Assembly: GCF_900186995.1 (NCBI RefSeq)
Contig: NZ_LT906463.1
Span: 434,001 to 498,000 of the forward strand
Direction of reading: 5' to 3'
DNA length: 64,000 bases
Source of the DNA: Haemophilus pittmaniae
GTDB taxonomy: Bacteria > Pseudomonadota > Gammaproteobacteria > Enterobacterales > Pasteurellaceae
The notes below the pieces were generated by a model. It made no database searches, was not told where the DNA came from, and saw only the letters and a list, made by a program, of their open reading frames with translations. Shown here one piece after another: positions 30,389 through 38,616 of this stretch (positions within the stretch are counted from its first letter, which is position 1; each line of letters begins with the position of its first letter). Position numbers and translations under genes: made by a program.

Positions 30389-31045
30389 TTATTCAGCCAA
30401 TCCTTCCACAATAGCAATCCCGGCACTCGCGCCAATACGGGTGGCCCCCGCCTCAATCATCGCTAACGCGGTTGCTGTATCACGAACACCGCCGGAGGCT
30501 TTCACGCCCAAATCGCCGACCGTCGCCCGCATTAAACGAATATGCTCTACGGTGGCACCGGCGCGGTTAAAGCCGGTGGAAGTTTTCACAAAATCCACAC
30601 CAAGTGCTTTACAAATTTCGCAGACCTTCACAATTTCCTCATCGGAAAGCAAGCAGGTTTCCAAAATCACTTTCAATAACACGCCTTGGCAAGCCTCTAA
30701 AACCGCTTGAATATCAGCTTTCACTGCGTCCCAATCGCCCGCCTTAGCAAGCCCGACATTAATCACCATATCGATTTCGCGTGCACCGGCTTCAATCGAG
30801 GCACGAGTTTCAAACGCCTTCACCGAACTCAAATTAGCTCCCAACGGAAAACCCACCACCGTGCAAATCTTCACATCCGAGCCGGCCAATTGCTGCTTGG
30901 CCAACGGAATATAAGCCGAATTCAAACAAACCGAATAAAAACCATATTGCTTGGCTTCATTGCACAGCTGAATAATATCCGCAGGTGTCTTATCCGCACT
31001 TAACGCAGTGTGGTCGATATATTGGGCTAATTGATGACGATTCAT
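30389..31045 (-). CDS. deoC: Deoxyribose-phosphate aldolase DeoC
   Basis: 218 residues, the short bacterial form. The Schiff-base lysine is K154 in 'DFVKTSTGF'; the catalytic aspartate D92 is in 'EIDMVINVG' and K125 in 'LLKVILE'. It splits 2-deoxyribose-5-phosphate into acetaldehyde and glyceraldehyde-3-phosphate in deoxynucleoside breakdown. It stands alone without deoA, deoB or deoD. AAAGGAG precedes the ATG. A minus-strand hairpin with a T-tract lies just upstream and may act as a leader terminator. Confidence 0.94.
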   Translation of the reverse strand: MNRHQLAQYIDHTALSADKTPADIIQLCNEAKQYGFYSVCLNSAYIPLAKQQLAGSDVKICTVVGFPLGANLSSVKAFETRASIEAGAREIDMVINVGLAKAGDWDAVKADIQAVLEACQGVLLKVILETCLLSDEEIVKVCEICKALGVDFVKTSTGFNRAGATVEHIRLMRATVGDLGVKASGGVRDTATALAMIEAGATRIGASAGIAIVEGLAE

Positions 31046-31070
31046 AACAAACTCCTTTTAAAATATAAAA

Positions 31071-31096
31071 AAGCGCATAGCCAATGCCATACGCTT
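31071..31096 (-). terminator. Hairpin with T-tract in the deoC leader
   Basis: Read on the minus strand: AAGCGTAT, a 10-base loop, ATGCGCTT with one mismatch, then TTTTTATATTTT, ending about 20 bases before the deoC start. It either ends transcription coming from upstream or attenuates deoC. Confidence 0.55.
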
Positions 31097-31226
31097 ATTA
31101 TTTTAGGGGATTTTTCATCAAGCTGCTTGGGATTTATAAGGTTTCAGCTGAAGAATTCAGATTAAACCATTGCCGCATATCAATTCCCGATACAATGAAT
31201 GTCATCAAATCTGAGAGCAAGCTCCC

Positions 31227-31293
31227 AAACGCTCCCTTAAAAAACAGAGTTCTTTCCAAGATAACACCTAACTCATTGATTTTATTACCATTC
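31227..31293 (+). repeat. Dispersed 67-bp intergenic repeat, copy 6 (diverged)
   Basis: AAACGCTCCCTTAAAAAAC, AGAGTTCTTTCC, then CTAACTCATTGATTTTATTACC. It has the same spacing between both conserved ends as the others but a more altered middle. Between deoC and mioC. Confidence 0.72.
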
Positions 31294-31319
31294 ATTTAAA
31301 AACCTTTTTCAAGACAATA

Positions 31320-31343
31320 AAAAAGCATCCCGAGGGATGCTTT
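31320..31343 (-). terminator. mioC intrinsic terminator
   Basis: AAAGCATCC-CGAG-GGATGCTTT; on the minus strand followed by TTTATTG, 17 bases after the mioC stop. Confidence 0.87.
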
Positions 31344-31359
31344 GTTGTTTGAAATGATA

Positions 31360-31800
31360 TTAATCGGCTAATGTGGCAGTAAAATTTGGGAGCCAGTCGG
31401 CGGCGTATTGTTCGTGATCATCGACGTTAATTACATCGATTTTTAGGCTGTCGCATAAACGTTGTGCGCCTTTTTCAGCCAAGAGGTTTTCTAAATGGCG
31501 GACGGCGTAGCAGAAGGTGTCGTAATCGGAATTGCCAAGGCCGACAATTGCGTAGCGCAGTTGGCTGAAATCGGCATCGGATGCGGCAACTTGCTGGTAA
31601 AAGGGCTTAAGATTATCGGGTAATTCTCCGGCGCCATGGGTAGAGGTAACAATCAACCAAACCGCTGCATTCACCTCGCTTAATTGTGGGCCGGCTAGTA
31701 GATCGCAGGAAAATCCTTGTTCGCCCAATTCATCGGCCAAGCGCTCGGCCACATATTCCGCACCGCCTAGGGTGCTGCCGCTAATAATGGCAATTTGCAT
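31360..31800 (-). CDS. mioC: FMN-binding flavodoxin-like protein MioC
   Basis: 146 residues, a flavodoxin fold. The FMN phosphate loop is 'SGSTLGGAEYVAERLADEL' (about 8-26); 'STHGAGELPDNL' and 'VGLGNSDYDTFCYA' are the isoalloxazine loops. MioC supports biotin synthase activity in vitro and is named from its place near oriC in E. coli; here no origin is adjacent. It follows zapB in the same direction after a terminator. Confidence 0.92.
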   Translation of the reverse strand: MQIAIISGSTLGGAEYVAERLADELGEQGFSCDLLAGPQLSEVNAAVWLIVTSTHGAGELPDNLKPFYQQVAASDADFSQLRYAIVGLGNSDYDTFCYAVRHLENLLAEKGAQRLCDSLKIDVINVDDHEQYAADWLPNFTATLAD

Positions 31801-31817
31801 GTCTGCTCCTAAAAGAA

Positions 31818-31842
31818 AAGGCTTAGATTTTCTAAGCCTTTA
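31818..31842 (-). terminator. zapB intrinsic terminator
   Basis: AAAGGCTTAG-ATTTT-CTAAGCCTTT; on the minus strand followed by TCTTTT, between zapB and mioC. Confidence 0.85.
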
Positions 31843-31854
31843 TGTGTGAAACGA

Positions 31855-32073
31855 TTAAACGTTATCAAATTTACCCAACAAGGAACGAATGTGTTCTTGC
31901 CAGTTGCGGTGTTCATTTTTCAGTTGTTCGTTTTCATTTCTTAACGCTTCTACCGCTTGTTGAGATTGGCCGTTTTGCTCTTTTAATTCTTCCACTTCAA
32001 GTTGTAATAACTGAATGGTTTCTACCGCTTGTTTAATTTTATCTTCAAGCTGATCTAAGATTTCTAAAGACAT
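31855..32073 (-). CDS. zapB: Cell division protein ZapB
   Basis: 72 residues, almost wholly a coiled coil with heptads from 'LEILDQLEDKIKQAVETIQ' to 'EALRNENEQLKNEH'. ZapB joins ZapA-FtsZ rings to the chromosome terminus through MatP. Its length equals the known protein. It is divergent from glpX, the same pair as in H. influenzae and E. coli (glpX region). An AAGGAAA ribosome site precedes the ATG. Confidence 0.92.
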   Translation of the reverse strand: MSLEILDQLEDKIKQAVETIQLLQLEVEELKEQNGQSQQAVEALRNENEQLKNEHRNWQEHIRSLLGKFDNV

Positions 32074-32213
32074 AGTGATTTCCTTTTAAATAAGTCCGAA
32101 ACGGCGCTCATTCTACCGATTTCACCATCTTTTTTAAAGGGCAATGACAAAATTTATTAAGCAATCGTTTTCGTGGTGTTAGAATAGGCCGATTTTTTGA
32201 CAGGAGAACCATT

Positions 32214-33227
32214 ATGAATCGTGCATTAGCCATTGAATTTTCAAGAGTTACCGAAGTTGCTGCGTTGGCCGCCTATAGCTGGTTGGGCCGCGGTGATAAA
32301 AATGCGGCCGATGGGGCGGCAGTGAAAGCAATGCGTTATATGCTGAATCTCATCCATATGGATGGTGAAATTGTGATCGGCGAAGGGGAAATTGATAATG
32401 CTCCGATGCTGTATTGTGGCGAAAAAGTCGGCTCTGGCAACGGCGAGTTGATTTCCATTGCGGTGGATCCAATTGATGGCACCCGCATGACCGCCATGGG
32501 TCAAGCAAATGCTATTTCCGTATTGGCCGCAGGAGGCAAACGCACGTTCCTACAAGCACCGGATATGTACATGGAAAAATTAGTGGTTGGGCCGGAAGTA
32601 AAAGGGATGATTGATTTATCCCTGCCGATTGAACAAAACCTGCGCCGTACCGCTTCCCGCTTAGGGAAATCCCTTTCGGATCTCACTGTGATGGTACTTG
32701 CCAAACCGCGTCATGATGCCGTCATCGCACAAATGCACGATCTCGGTGTACGTGTCTTGGCTATTCCGGATGGTGATGTGGCAGCCTCTGTGCTGTGCTG
32801 TTTGCCGGATGCCGAAGTGGATATGGTGTATGGGATTGGCGGTGCACCGGAAGGTGTGGCTGCTGCCGCTGCAATTCGGGCGTTGGGCGGTGATATGCAG
32901 GCACGCTTGTTAGCACGCGATCAGGTGAAGGGCGATAGCGAAGAAAACCGTCGTTTGGCCGCGGAAGAAACTGCTCGTTGTGAAAAACTGGGGGTTGCGA
33001 TTAATCAGGTATTGAAACTGGAAGACTTGGTACGCGACGATAATTTAGTGTTCACCGCGACCGGTATCACCCATGGTGAATTGCTCAAGGGAATTTCTCG
33101 TAAAGGCAACCTTGCTACAACCGAAACCCTGCTAATCCGAGGTAAATCCCGCACCATTCGGAAAATCCAGTCGATTCACTACTTAGATCGCAAAGATTCG
33201 GAAATTTACAAAATTCTGAATCAGTAG
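32214..33227 (+). CDS. glpX: Fructose-1,6-bisphosphatase class II GlpX
   Basis: 337 residues. The metal and phosphate site is 'VIGEGEIDNAPML' (about 55-67), 'AVDPIDGTRMTA' (about 83-94) and 'YGIGGAPEGVAAAAAI'. It dephosphorylates fructose-1,6-bisphosphate in gluconeogenesis, which matters when sialic acid or lower glycolytic substrates are the carbon source. CAGGAGAA precedes the ATG. Ended by a strong hairpin. Confidence 0.95.
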   Translation: MNRALAIEFSRVTEVAALAAYSWLGRGDKNAADGAAVKAMRYMLNLIHMDGEIVIGEGEIDNAPMLYCGEKVGSGNGELISIAVDPIDGTRMTAMGQANAISVLAAGGKRTFLQAPDMYMEKLVVGPEVKGMIDLSLPIEQNLRRTASRLGKSLSDLTVMVLAKPRHDAVIAQMHDLGVRVLAIPDGDVAASVLCCLPDAEVDMVYGIGGAPEGVAAAAAIRALGGDMQARLLARDQVKGDSEENRRLAAEETARCEKLGVAINQVLKLEDLVRDDNLVFTATGITHGELLKGISRKGNLATTETLLIRGKSRTIRKIQSIHYLDRKDSEIYKILNQ

Positions 33228-33244
33228 TTCTCAGCCATTTGGTC

Positions 33245-33276
33245 AAGGGCGCCCTAACTGCTACAATGGCGCCCTT
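33245..33276 (+). terminator. glpX intrinsic terminator
   Basis: AAGGGCGCC, a 14-base loop, GGCGCCCTT followed by TTTAATTT. Confidence 0.87.
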
Positions 33277-33296
33277 TTTAATTTCGGAATACATGT

Positions 33297-33728
33297 ATGG
33301 CAACACGTCCTTATTTCAAAACCTTATTGGTCTTTCCTTTGCTGACCCAATTGCTGGTAACAATCGTGCTCTTTTTTACTACAGAGTTTGATGCCACAGA
33401 CGGTATGTTAAGCAAACTGGCAATGGCAGCGTTAATGGCCTTGGCAGTAGCAACATTACCGGCCTTACTTATCGCCTTATGGGTTCGCACCCACCGCTAC
33501 GCCCGTTATGCTTTAAAAGGTATTGTATTGATCGCCTTTTTAATTGGTTTTTTCTACACCAATATCAGCGCGGTAGTCTATTTAACGTTCACCGATGAAG
33601 AGATGGGATTTGCTGCTTGGCTAGCTGCGGGCGGTGTGGAATTGACTCTGATGATTGCCGTGGGATTTTCGCTCTATTCCGTATTGGTGCTGCCGTTATT
33701 GCTCCCGAAAACCCGACCGGCAGCCTAA
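33297..33728 (+). CDS. Unknown four-helix inner-membrane protein
   Basis: 143 residues with four predicted membrane segments (about 8-28, 38-60, 70-95 and 108-132), a basic N terminus and a conserved-looking acidic loop 'TFTDEEMGFAAW'. I do not recognise the family. It stands alone between the glpX terminator and convergent tusB, with only four bases between the two stop codons. The ribosome site is weak (GGAATACAT). Confidence 0.6.
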   Translation: MATRPYFKTLLVFPLLTQLLVTIVLFFTTEFDATDGMLSKLAMAALMALAVATLPALLIALWVRTHRYARYALKGIVLIAFLIGFFYTNISAVVYLTFTDEEMGFAAWLAAGGVELTLMIAVGFSLYSVLVLPLLLPKTRPAA

Positions 33729-33731
33729 GTA

Positions 33732-34016
33732 TCATAGGGCGATTTGCGGAAAATAGGTTTCGCTGACGGAAACAAGCGCCGGATAGTCGATCACCTCAAT
33801 GGCCAATTCGGTATAACGCTCCAACAAGCCTCGGGCACGCACATCGGGCTCTAAGGCAAATAATTTAATGCCGGATAGTGGTAGTAAAGTGGGATGATGC
33901 AAGGGTAAATACACGCCATCCTGCCATAGCACCACTGCATCATCGGCCGTGAGTCCGGCAAACCAATGATTTAATTCTGCGACTGAATAATGGGCTTGGG
34001 AAAAGGTGTATAGCAT
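33732..34016 (-). CDS. tusB: tRNA 2-thiouridine synthesis protein TusB (DsrH-like)
   Basis: 94 residues of the DsrH/TusB fold, starting 'MLYTFSQAHYSV' and containing 'AVVLWQDGVYLPL'. With TusC and TusD it relays sulfur from TusA to TusE and MnmA for s2U34 in tRNA. The ATG at 34016 gives the standard length; a longer in-frame start would overlap tusC by 70 bases. It lies 8 bases after tusC. Confidence 0.88.
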   Translation of the reverse strand: MLYTFSQAHYSVAELNHWFAGLTADDAVVLWQDGVYLPLHHPTLLPLSGIKLFALEPDVRARGLLERYTELAIEVIDYPALVSVSETYFPQIAL

Positions 34017-34024
34017 CGTGTTTC

Positions 34025-34384
34025 TCAGAAAGTAAATATCTTTTCGGCTTGTTGCAATTGCGCCATCCACTCCGACCGAGGCAAGACTTGGCAAGCTAAA
34101 ACCAATTCATCTGCACGCAATGAGAATTGCGCCAAAGAATCAGCGCAAATAAAGCGCTGTTCAATATCGTATAAATCCAACAACTTAAACATTTTAGCCA
34201 CATCCTTTTGCAAAATGGCTGTGGGTTCTTGGTTGCTGAGCAAATTCAGAATACCGTCTTCAACGAAAAATACCCCAATATCCGTTTCATCACAAAATGC
34301 GGTGGCGGCTAACAGGGCATCCAGTCCTTCCCGACTAATACTGCGACCGTGGGGGGCGGTGCGAAAAATAAAAGCCAATTTCAT
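34025..34384 (-). CDS. tusC: tRNA 2-thiouridine synthesis protein TusC (DsrF-like)
   Basis: 119 residues, DsrE/F fold: 'LAFIFRTAPHGRSISREGLDALLAA' and 'VGVFFVEDGIL'-type strand ('IGVFFVEDGILNLL'). It is the middle subunit of the TusBCD heterohexamer. ATG overlaps the tusD stop by four bases. Confidence 0.9.
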   Translation of the reverse strand: MKLAFIFRTAPHGRSISREGLDALLAATAFCDETDIGVFFVEDGILNLLSNQEPTAILQKDVAKMFKLLDLYDIEQRFICADSLAQFSLRADELVLACQVLPRSEWMAQLQQAEKIFTF

Positions 34385-34761
34385 AGCGTAATCACCCGAT
34401 CAACCGCAAGAGACGCCATCATAAACTCTCCTAGCCCGACAATGGCAAAACCTTCAGCTAAATTCGTGGACGAATCCGCACGAGCCGTTTGCGCATCCAC
34501 AACACCACGTCGTTGCGCGGCGGCGACACACAAACCGAGCGGAATTTGCCATTCGCGACTTAATTGCTGCCAAGCTTTCACCATATCGAATTCATCATTG
34601 GCGGGATAAACCAAGCCGTTGCCGTTAGAAACTCCCTCTTGGAAAAAGAAAATCTGCCGAATACGATGTCCTGCCTGCAATAATGCCTGCGCAAATTGAT
34701 AGGCGCTATAAGCACCTTGGCTTCCGTAGGCCGGACTTTTCACGGAAATCAAATAATCCAT
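34381..34761 (-). CDS. tusD: tRNA 2-thiouridine synthesis protein TusD (DsrE-like)
   Basis: 126 residues. The sulfur-accepting cysteine C78 is conserved in 'PLGLCVAAAQRRG'. It receives persulfide from TusA and gives it to TusE. Its ATG shares a base with the yheO stop (TAATG), so the whole yheO-tusDCB run is one operon, as in E. coli. Confidence 0.92.
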   Translation of the reverse strand: MDYLISVKSPAYGSQGAYSAYQFAQALLQAGHRIRQIFFFQEGVSNGNGLVYPANDEFDMVKAWQQLSREWQIPLGLCVAAAQRRGVVDAQTARADSSTNLAEGFAIVGLGEFMMASLAVDRVITL

Positions 34762-35426
34762 TATTCAAGCTCTTGGCGAATTTGACGAATATATAAATAC
34801 ACGGTGTGGCGGGAAATGTTTAAGCGTTCAGCAACCAAATTGATGGCATCTTTAATATCAAAAATACCTTTCTCATAAAGGGATACGACAATTTGGCGGT
34901 TTTTATTGTTGTTGGCTACCAAGCGATCCGCATTGACTTCTTCGATGGTTTTTTCCATGGTTTGCGCCACCAAATCTTCCACCGAACTGGCAAAATTCAC
35001 CGGGGAGGTTTCGCCATGGCTTTCCTTTGGCAAAAAGGCCTGCATAAACTGTGAAACCGGCACATCCAAATTAATGTTAATGCACAATAAACCGATAATC
35101 CGCTGACGGCTATTACGAATGGCGATAGTCACCGACTTCATTAGCACATTGCCCTTGGCGCGGGTGAAATAAGGCTGAGAGACATTGTCGCTCTGCATAT
35201 TGCGCAATGATTTCAGCGCCAAATCGGTAATCGGCGAACCAACCCGTCGATTTGTATTATGGCCATTGGCAATGCAAATTGCGGAATGCTCGATATCTTC
35301 CAAGGAGTGCAACACGATTTCACAATGCTCTCCAATCAGCGCACTGACTCCATCAACCACCGCTTTATAAGAAATAAGAATAGCGCGGTCTTCGTCCGTA
35401 AAAGGTTGTTTATCGGTTAATAACAT
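34761..35426 (-). CDS. YheO-family transcriptional regulator (PAS_6 plus HTH_22)
   Basis: 221 residues. The N-terminal YheO/PAS-like sensor (about 10-130, 'DGVSALIGEHCEIVLHSLEDIEHSAICIANG') is followed by a C-terminal HTH ('KDAINLVAERLNISRHTVYLYIRQIR', about 192-217). The family is named after E. coli YheO, whose target is unknown. It heads the tus operon, so control of tRNA thiolation or of itself is possible but unproven. The upstream fkpA terminator separates it from fkpA. Confidence 0.85.
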   Translation of the reverse strand: MLLTDKQPFTDEDRAILISYKAVVDGVSALIGEHCEIVLHSLEDIEHSAICIANGHNTNRRVGSPITDLALKSLRNMQSDNVSQPYFTRAKGNVLMKSVTIAIRNSRQRIIGLLCININLDVPVSQFMQAFLPKESHGETSPVNFASSVEDLVAQTMEKTIEEVNADRLVANNNKNRQIVVSLYEKGIFDIKDAINLVAERLNISRHTVYLYIRQIRQELE

Positions 35427-35455
35427 AACGATTTCTCAAACATAACGATAAAAAA

Positions 35456-35477
35456 ACCGCACTGGTTAAAGTGCGGT
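35456..35477 (-). terminator. fkpA terminator built on an uptake signal
   Basis: Read on the minus strand: ACCGCACT-TTAACC-AGTGCGGT followed by TTTTTTTT. An exact AAGTGCGGT uptake signal is at 35469-35477 on the plus strand; the other arm is one base short of a full signal. Confidence 0.9.
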
Positions 35478-35489
35478 CAATTTTAATTA

Positions 35490-36215
35490 CTACTTAGTGG
35501 CCTTTGGATTGACATCAAGCACTTCAACTTCGAAGAAAAGCGTTGAGTTAGGTGGGATAACCGCCCCCGCGCCTTGTTCGCCGTAGGCTAATTCAGGCGG
35601 AAGCACAAGCTCAATTTTGCCGCCTTTTTTGACTAATTGCAGACCTTCGGTCCAGCCTTTCACTACTTGGTTAAGTTTAAACTCAGCAGGAGAACCACGC
35701 TCAACGGAGCTGTCGAATACTTTGCCATCGGCCAATTTACCTGTGTAGTGCACTTTCACTACATCGGTTGGTTTGATCGCAGCACCTTTACCTTCATTGA
35801 TAATTTTGTACATCAAACCATCTTTAGTGGTTTTTACGCCCTCTTGTTTAGCGAATTCTTGACGGAATTTATCGCCTTCTTCTTTTGCTGCTTTAGCCTG
35901 TTCTTCAGATTTGGCTTTCGCTGCCGCAACTAATTTTTCTTCGATGGAATTAAGGGTTTGTTGGATTTTTTCATCCTTACGCACATCCACTTTGCCCTCG
36001 ATTGCATCTTTTAAGCCGGCAAGAATTTGCGCGTTATCATATTTGATGACCTCTTTTTGGGCATCCATCAAATCCTTAACTTGGCCACCCATTAATGCGC
36101 CAACGGCATAGGATGCAGCAGATTCGTCAAATGCAGCTTGTTCGGCAAACACGCTGGTGGAAAATACGCCGGCAAGCATCAATGCCGCACAGGAAAGTTT
36201 TTGAATTTTTAACAT
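35490..36215 (-). CDS. fkpA: FKBP-type peptidyl-prolyl isomerase FkpA
   Basis: 241 residues. A signal peptide (1-24, ends VFA-EQAA) gives periplasmic location. An N-terminal dimerisation helix region (about 30-125, rich in Lys and Glu) leads to the C-terminal FKBP domain ('[20 protein letters not shown]', '[13 protein letters not shown]', '[18 protein letters not shown]'). It folds outer-membrane and periplasmic proteins. AAGGAA precedes the ATG. It is divergent from slyX with less than 100 bases between. Confidence 0.93.
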   Translation of the reverse strand: MLKIQKLSCAALMLAGVFSTSVFAEQAAFDESAASYAVGALMGGQVKDLMDAQKEVIKYDNAQILAGLKDAIEGKVDVRKDEKIQQTLNSIEEKLVAAAKAKSEEQAKAAKEEGDKFRQEFAKQEGVKTTKDGLMYKIINEGKGAAIKPTDVVKVHYTGKLADGKVFDSSVERGSPAEFKLNQVVKGWTEGLQLVKKGGKIELVLPPELAYGEQGAGAVIPPNSTLFFEVEVLDVNPKATK

Positions 36216-36310
36216 TTTCGGGATTCCTTTATAATGAAAATAAGATGGCGGATAGGTTAAATCCTCTTGGCCAATTTCACAACTTTTTTTTAACCACCGA
36301 GACAGAATTT

Positions 36311-36532
36311 ATGGCGATAAACAGCGAGTTGGCAGCACGTATTACCGAATTGGAAGCAAAAGCCGCTTTTCAGGAACAACTGTTGGAAGATCTCAATCAG
36401 GCGCTGATTACCCAACAATTCACCTTAGATAAAATGCAAATTCAATTACGTTATTTGGCAGCCAAATTAAAGGAAAGCCAAGGGAGCCAAATCGCTTCAC
36501 GTGCGGAAGAAACACCTCCACCGCACTATTAA
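36311..36532 (+). CDS. slyX: SlyX family protein
   Basis: 73 residues with a coiled-coil core ('[26 protein letters not shown]') and the C-terminal 'PPPHY' ending characteristic of SlyX. Function unknown. The ATG at 36311 gives the standard length; the frame stays open upstream but without a convincing ribosome site. Its location beside fkpA matches the H. influenzae and E. coli order. Repeat copy 7 follows after 14 bases. Confidence 0.85.
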   Translation: MAINSELAARITELEAKAAFQEQLLEDLNQALITQQFTLDKMQIQLRYLAAKLKESQGSQIASRAEETPPPHY

Positions 36533-36546
36533 TTTCATTTTTAGAC

Positions 36547-36613
36547 CAACCCTAATAAAATCAATTACTTACGTGCTATTTTAGGAAAAACGTTAGTTTT
36601 TGAGGGGGCGTTT
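36547..36613 (-). repeat. Dispersed 67-bp intergenic repeat, copy 7
   Basis: Reverse orientation: CAACCCTAATAAAATCAATT ... AAAACGTTAGTTTTTG, then AGGGGGCGTTT. It lies between slyX and the downstream co-directional PRD gene; no intrinsic terminator is seen beside it. Confidence 0.83.
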
Positions 36614-36675
36614 GGATTGTTCGAACCATGGCTTTTGCGTAAACTTAACGCGCAAATCATAACAGCGGAGGGGAA

Positions 36676-37068
36676 ATGCCGATTGATGAGCAACTGGCGC
36701 GCTGGCATGCGTACGGGCAGATTAATCAACAGGCGATTGAAACGGTTGGGCGGGTACAGCAGCGTTTAGCCGTTTATTGGGGCGCCGATACCAGCACCCC
36801 ACAGGTGGATGTGTTATTGCTGCATATTGCCGCCAGTTTGGGACGGATTGGCCGGGGAGGTTGTGTATCGCCGTTGTATCAGCCAATGCAGGAAGAAATG
36901 CGCCAAGCACCGATGTTTCCGCAAGTGATGGCGATGCATTTGGATTTGTTAGAGCTGATTCCGCTGAGCATTCCTGAAGCAGAGCAAAGTTATTTTCTGG
37001 CAAACCTGTATGCCTTGGTTAGGGAGCAACATCAACGGCTCCTGCCCGCTAAAAATGCCGTTAATTAA
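36676..37068 (+). CDS. Orphan PRD-domain protein (YhfY-like)
   Basis: 130 residues consisting of little more than one PTS-regulation domain: 'LLLHIAASLGRIGRGGCVSPL' (about 46-66) with a histidine at the usual phosphorylation position, 'MAMHLDLLELIPLSIPEAEQSYFLANLYAL' (about 89-118) with a second histidine and the typical 'IPEAE' ending. PRDs normally sit in BglG/LicT antiterminators or in activators; no RNA- or DNA-binding domain or EII domain is present. E. coli YhfY is a comparable stand-alone PRD. GGAGGGG precedes the ATG. Its end overlaps the convergent ppx gene by eight bases. Confidence 0.7.
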   Translation: MPIDEQLARWHAYGQINQQAIETVGRVQQRLAVYWGADTSTPQVDVLLLHIAASLGRIGRGGCVSPLYQPMQEEMRQAPMFPQVMAMHLDLLELIPLSIPEAEQSYFLANLYALVREQHQRLLPAKNAVN

Positions 37069-38605
37069 AAATCAATCCTAAGGATAAATCCTTGAGTTGA
37101 TTGCTTTCCTGACGCAATTCATTCCAAATCAAAGGATTATTATTCAAATAATCCTTTGCAAAATCTAACCGCCAATCCGCACTATTACGCAACGCAGTCA
37201 AGCTAATGGCCTGAGTTGATTCCGTAGCCTGGCGGGATTTATTTAAAATCACGGCTAAGCGCAACAAGCGTAATAACGCAAGTACATCAGCCTTGTGGTA
37301 GCGTGCAAAAGCAAATAAATCATCCAATCGAAAACCACCGATATGTAAGCGTACAAGCAATGCTAATAGCCGTTGCTGTTCCCGATCAAACCCCGGTAAT
37401 TCAATATTTTGCAAAATGTAGGCCGAATGCTTTTGCAATCCCCGATGGTTAATCACAATCCCCACTTCATGCAAACGCGCTGCCCACAATAGGATATTGC
37501 GCATTTCGTCCTGTAGTTGTGGATTTTGCCACCCCTCGTATTGCTCAGCCAACAAACTGGCACTAGCCGCCACGCGATCCGCCTGTGCTAAGTCGAGGTT
37601 AAACTGCTCCGCTAAACCTAATGCTGTGCGAGTGCGAATATCCGCAACCTGAAAGTTTTTTTCCAAGCTATAAATCACACCTTCACGCAACGCCCCATCG
37701 GAATAACGCATTTGCGTCAATCCGAATACCTCAAAGACTGCGCTAAGAATCGCTAATCCCGGCACAAAAACATCAACCCGCTCGGAATTAAGACCGGTGA
37801 TATTCAATTTATCAAAATGATCGACCTTTAACGTACGCTCAATCAAATCATTTAAATGTTCCGGTGTGATAATGCCGTTTGGCTCGATAGTTGCAGCAAT
37901 CACTTGATGCACAGTTTTGATCGTACCGGATGACCCCAGCACCGATTGCCAACCCAGATTGCGATATTCCCAAGCCAAATCCTCAATTTTATCAATGGCA
38001 TTTTGACGGGCTTTGGCAAAGGCTTCAGGGCTAATTATTCCTTGTGGAAAAAACTTTTTAGCAAAACTCACACAGCCCATGTGGCGGCTTTCTGCGGCAA
38101 GCGGGGTGAAATCATCACCAATGATCATCTCCGTTGAGCCACCGCCAATATCCACGACCAACTTACGACCTTTTTCGGGCTGGGTATGGCAAACGCCGGC
38201 ATAAATCGTCTTGGCTTCGGTTTGGCCACTAATAATATTGATCGGATAGGGAAAAACCTTTTGTGCCTGACGTAAGAATTCATCATTGTTGACCGCGCGG
38301 CGCAAAGTATAGGTACCCACAACCTGTACATCCTCTGGGGAAAAGCCTTGTAAACGTTCGGCAAATAGGGCAAGACAAGCGACCCCTCGTGAAATCGCCT
38401 CTTGGCTTAAGACATGATGTTCATCCAACCCTTCCGCCAATTTTACTTTTTGTTTTAAGCGTGATAACACCTGAATTGAGCCGTTGATAATACGGGCCAC
38501 GATCATATGAAAACTATTTGAACCTAAATCTATTGCTGCGATTTCACGCGCCTCGCCACGCGGTGCCAGCGCTTCTGCCGCAGCTAAGAGATATTCATTA
38601 TTCAT
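37061..38605 (-). CDS. ppx: Exopolyphosphatase / pppGpp phosphohydrolase (Ppx/GppA)
   Basis: 514 residues, an actin-like ATPase fold. 'IAAIDLGSNSFHMIVARI' (about 23-40) and 'VVDIGGGSTEMIIGDDFTP' (about 147-165) are the phosphate loops; an HD-like C-terminal half follows ('LLWAARLHEVGIVINHRG'). It degrades polyphosphate and possibly pppGpp; the two activities cannot be told apart by sequence alone. tamB lies 11 bases upstream, in the same direction, so the order tamA-tamB-ppx is probably one unit. Confidence 0.92.
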   Translation of the reverse strand: MNNEYLLAAAEALAPRGEAREIAAIDLGSNSFHMIVARIINGSIQVLSRLKQKVKLAEGLDEHHVLSQEAISRGVACLALFAERLQGFSPEDVQVVGTYTLRRAVNNDEFLRQAQKVFPYPINIISGQTEAKTIYAGVCHTQPEKGRKLVVDIGGGSTEMIIGDDFTPLAAESRHMGCVSFAKKFFPQGIISPEAFAKARQNAIDKIEDLAWEYRNLGWQSVLGSSGTIKTVHQVIAATIEPNGIITPEHLNDLIERTLKVDHFDKLNITGLNSERVDVFVPGLAILSAVFEVFGLTQMRYSDGALREGVIYSLEKNFQVADIRTRTALGLAEQFNLDLAQADRVAASASLLAEQYEGWQNPQLQDEMRNILLWAARLHEVGIVINHRGLQKHSAYILQNIELPGFDREQQRLLALLVRLHIGGFRLDDLFAFARYHKADVLALLRLLRLAVILNKSRQATESTQAISLTALRNSADWRLDFAKDYLNNNPLIWNELRQESNQLKDLSLGLIFN

Positions 38606-38616
38606 AAATAAAATTC

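Larger units (their letters stand above)
31046..31359. other. Intergenic stretch between deoC and mioC
   Basis: 314 bases without a credible gene. It holds a hairpin near deoC, repeat copy 6, and the mioC terminator. On the minus strand an open stretch reads SLLSDLMTFIVSGID followed by MRQWFNLNSSAETL and a stop (about 31140-31240); a one-base shift would instead end it in YKSQAA. This looks like a possible decayed or very short coding fragment, but its 5' part runs into the repeat, so chance is quite possible. Confidence 0.3.

Noticed and set aside
31084..31299. Plus-strand frame of 71 codons between deoC and mioC
   Set aside because: It crosses the repeat and has no ribosome site; protein composition is not convincing.
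31953..32040. Two ACCGCTTGT sequences in zapB, the Actinobacillus-type uptake signal
   Set aside because: Both encode the same Gln-Ala-Val coiled-coil motif in zapB and the type is not enriched elsewhere; probably codon chance.
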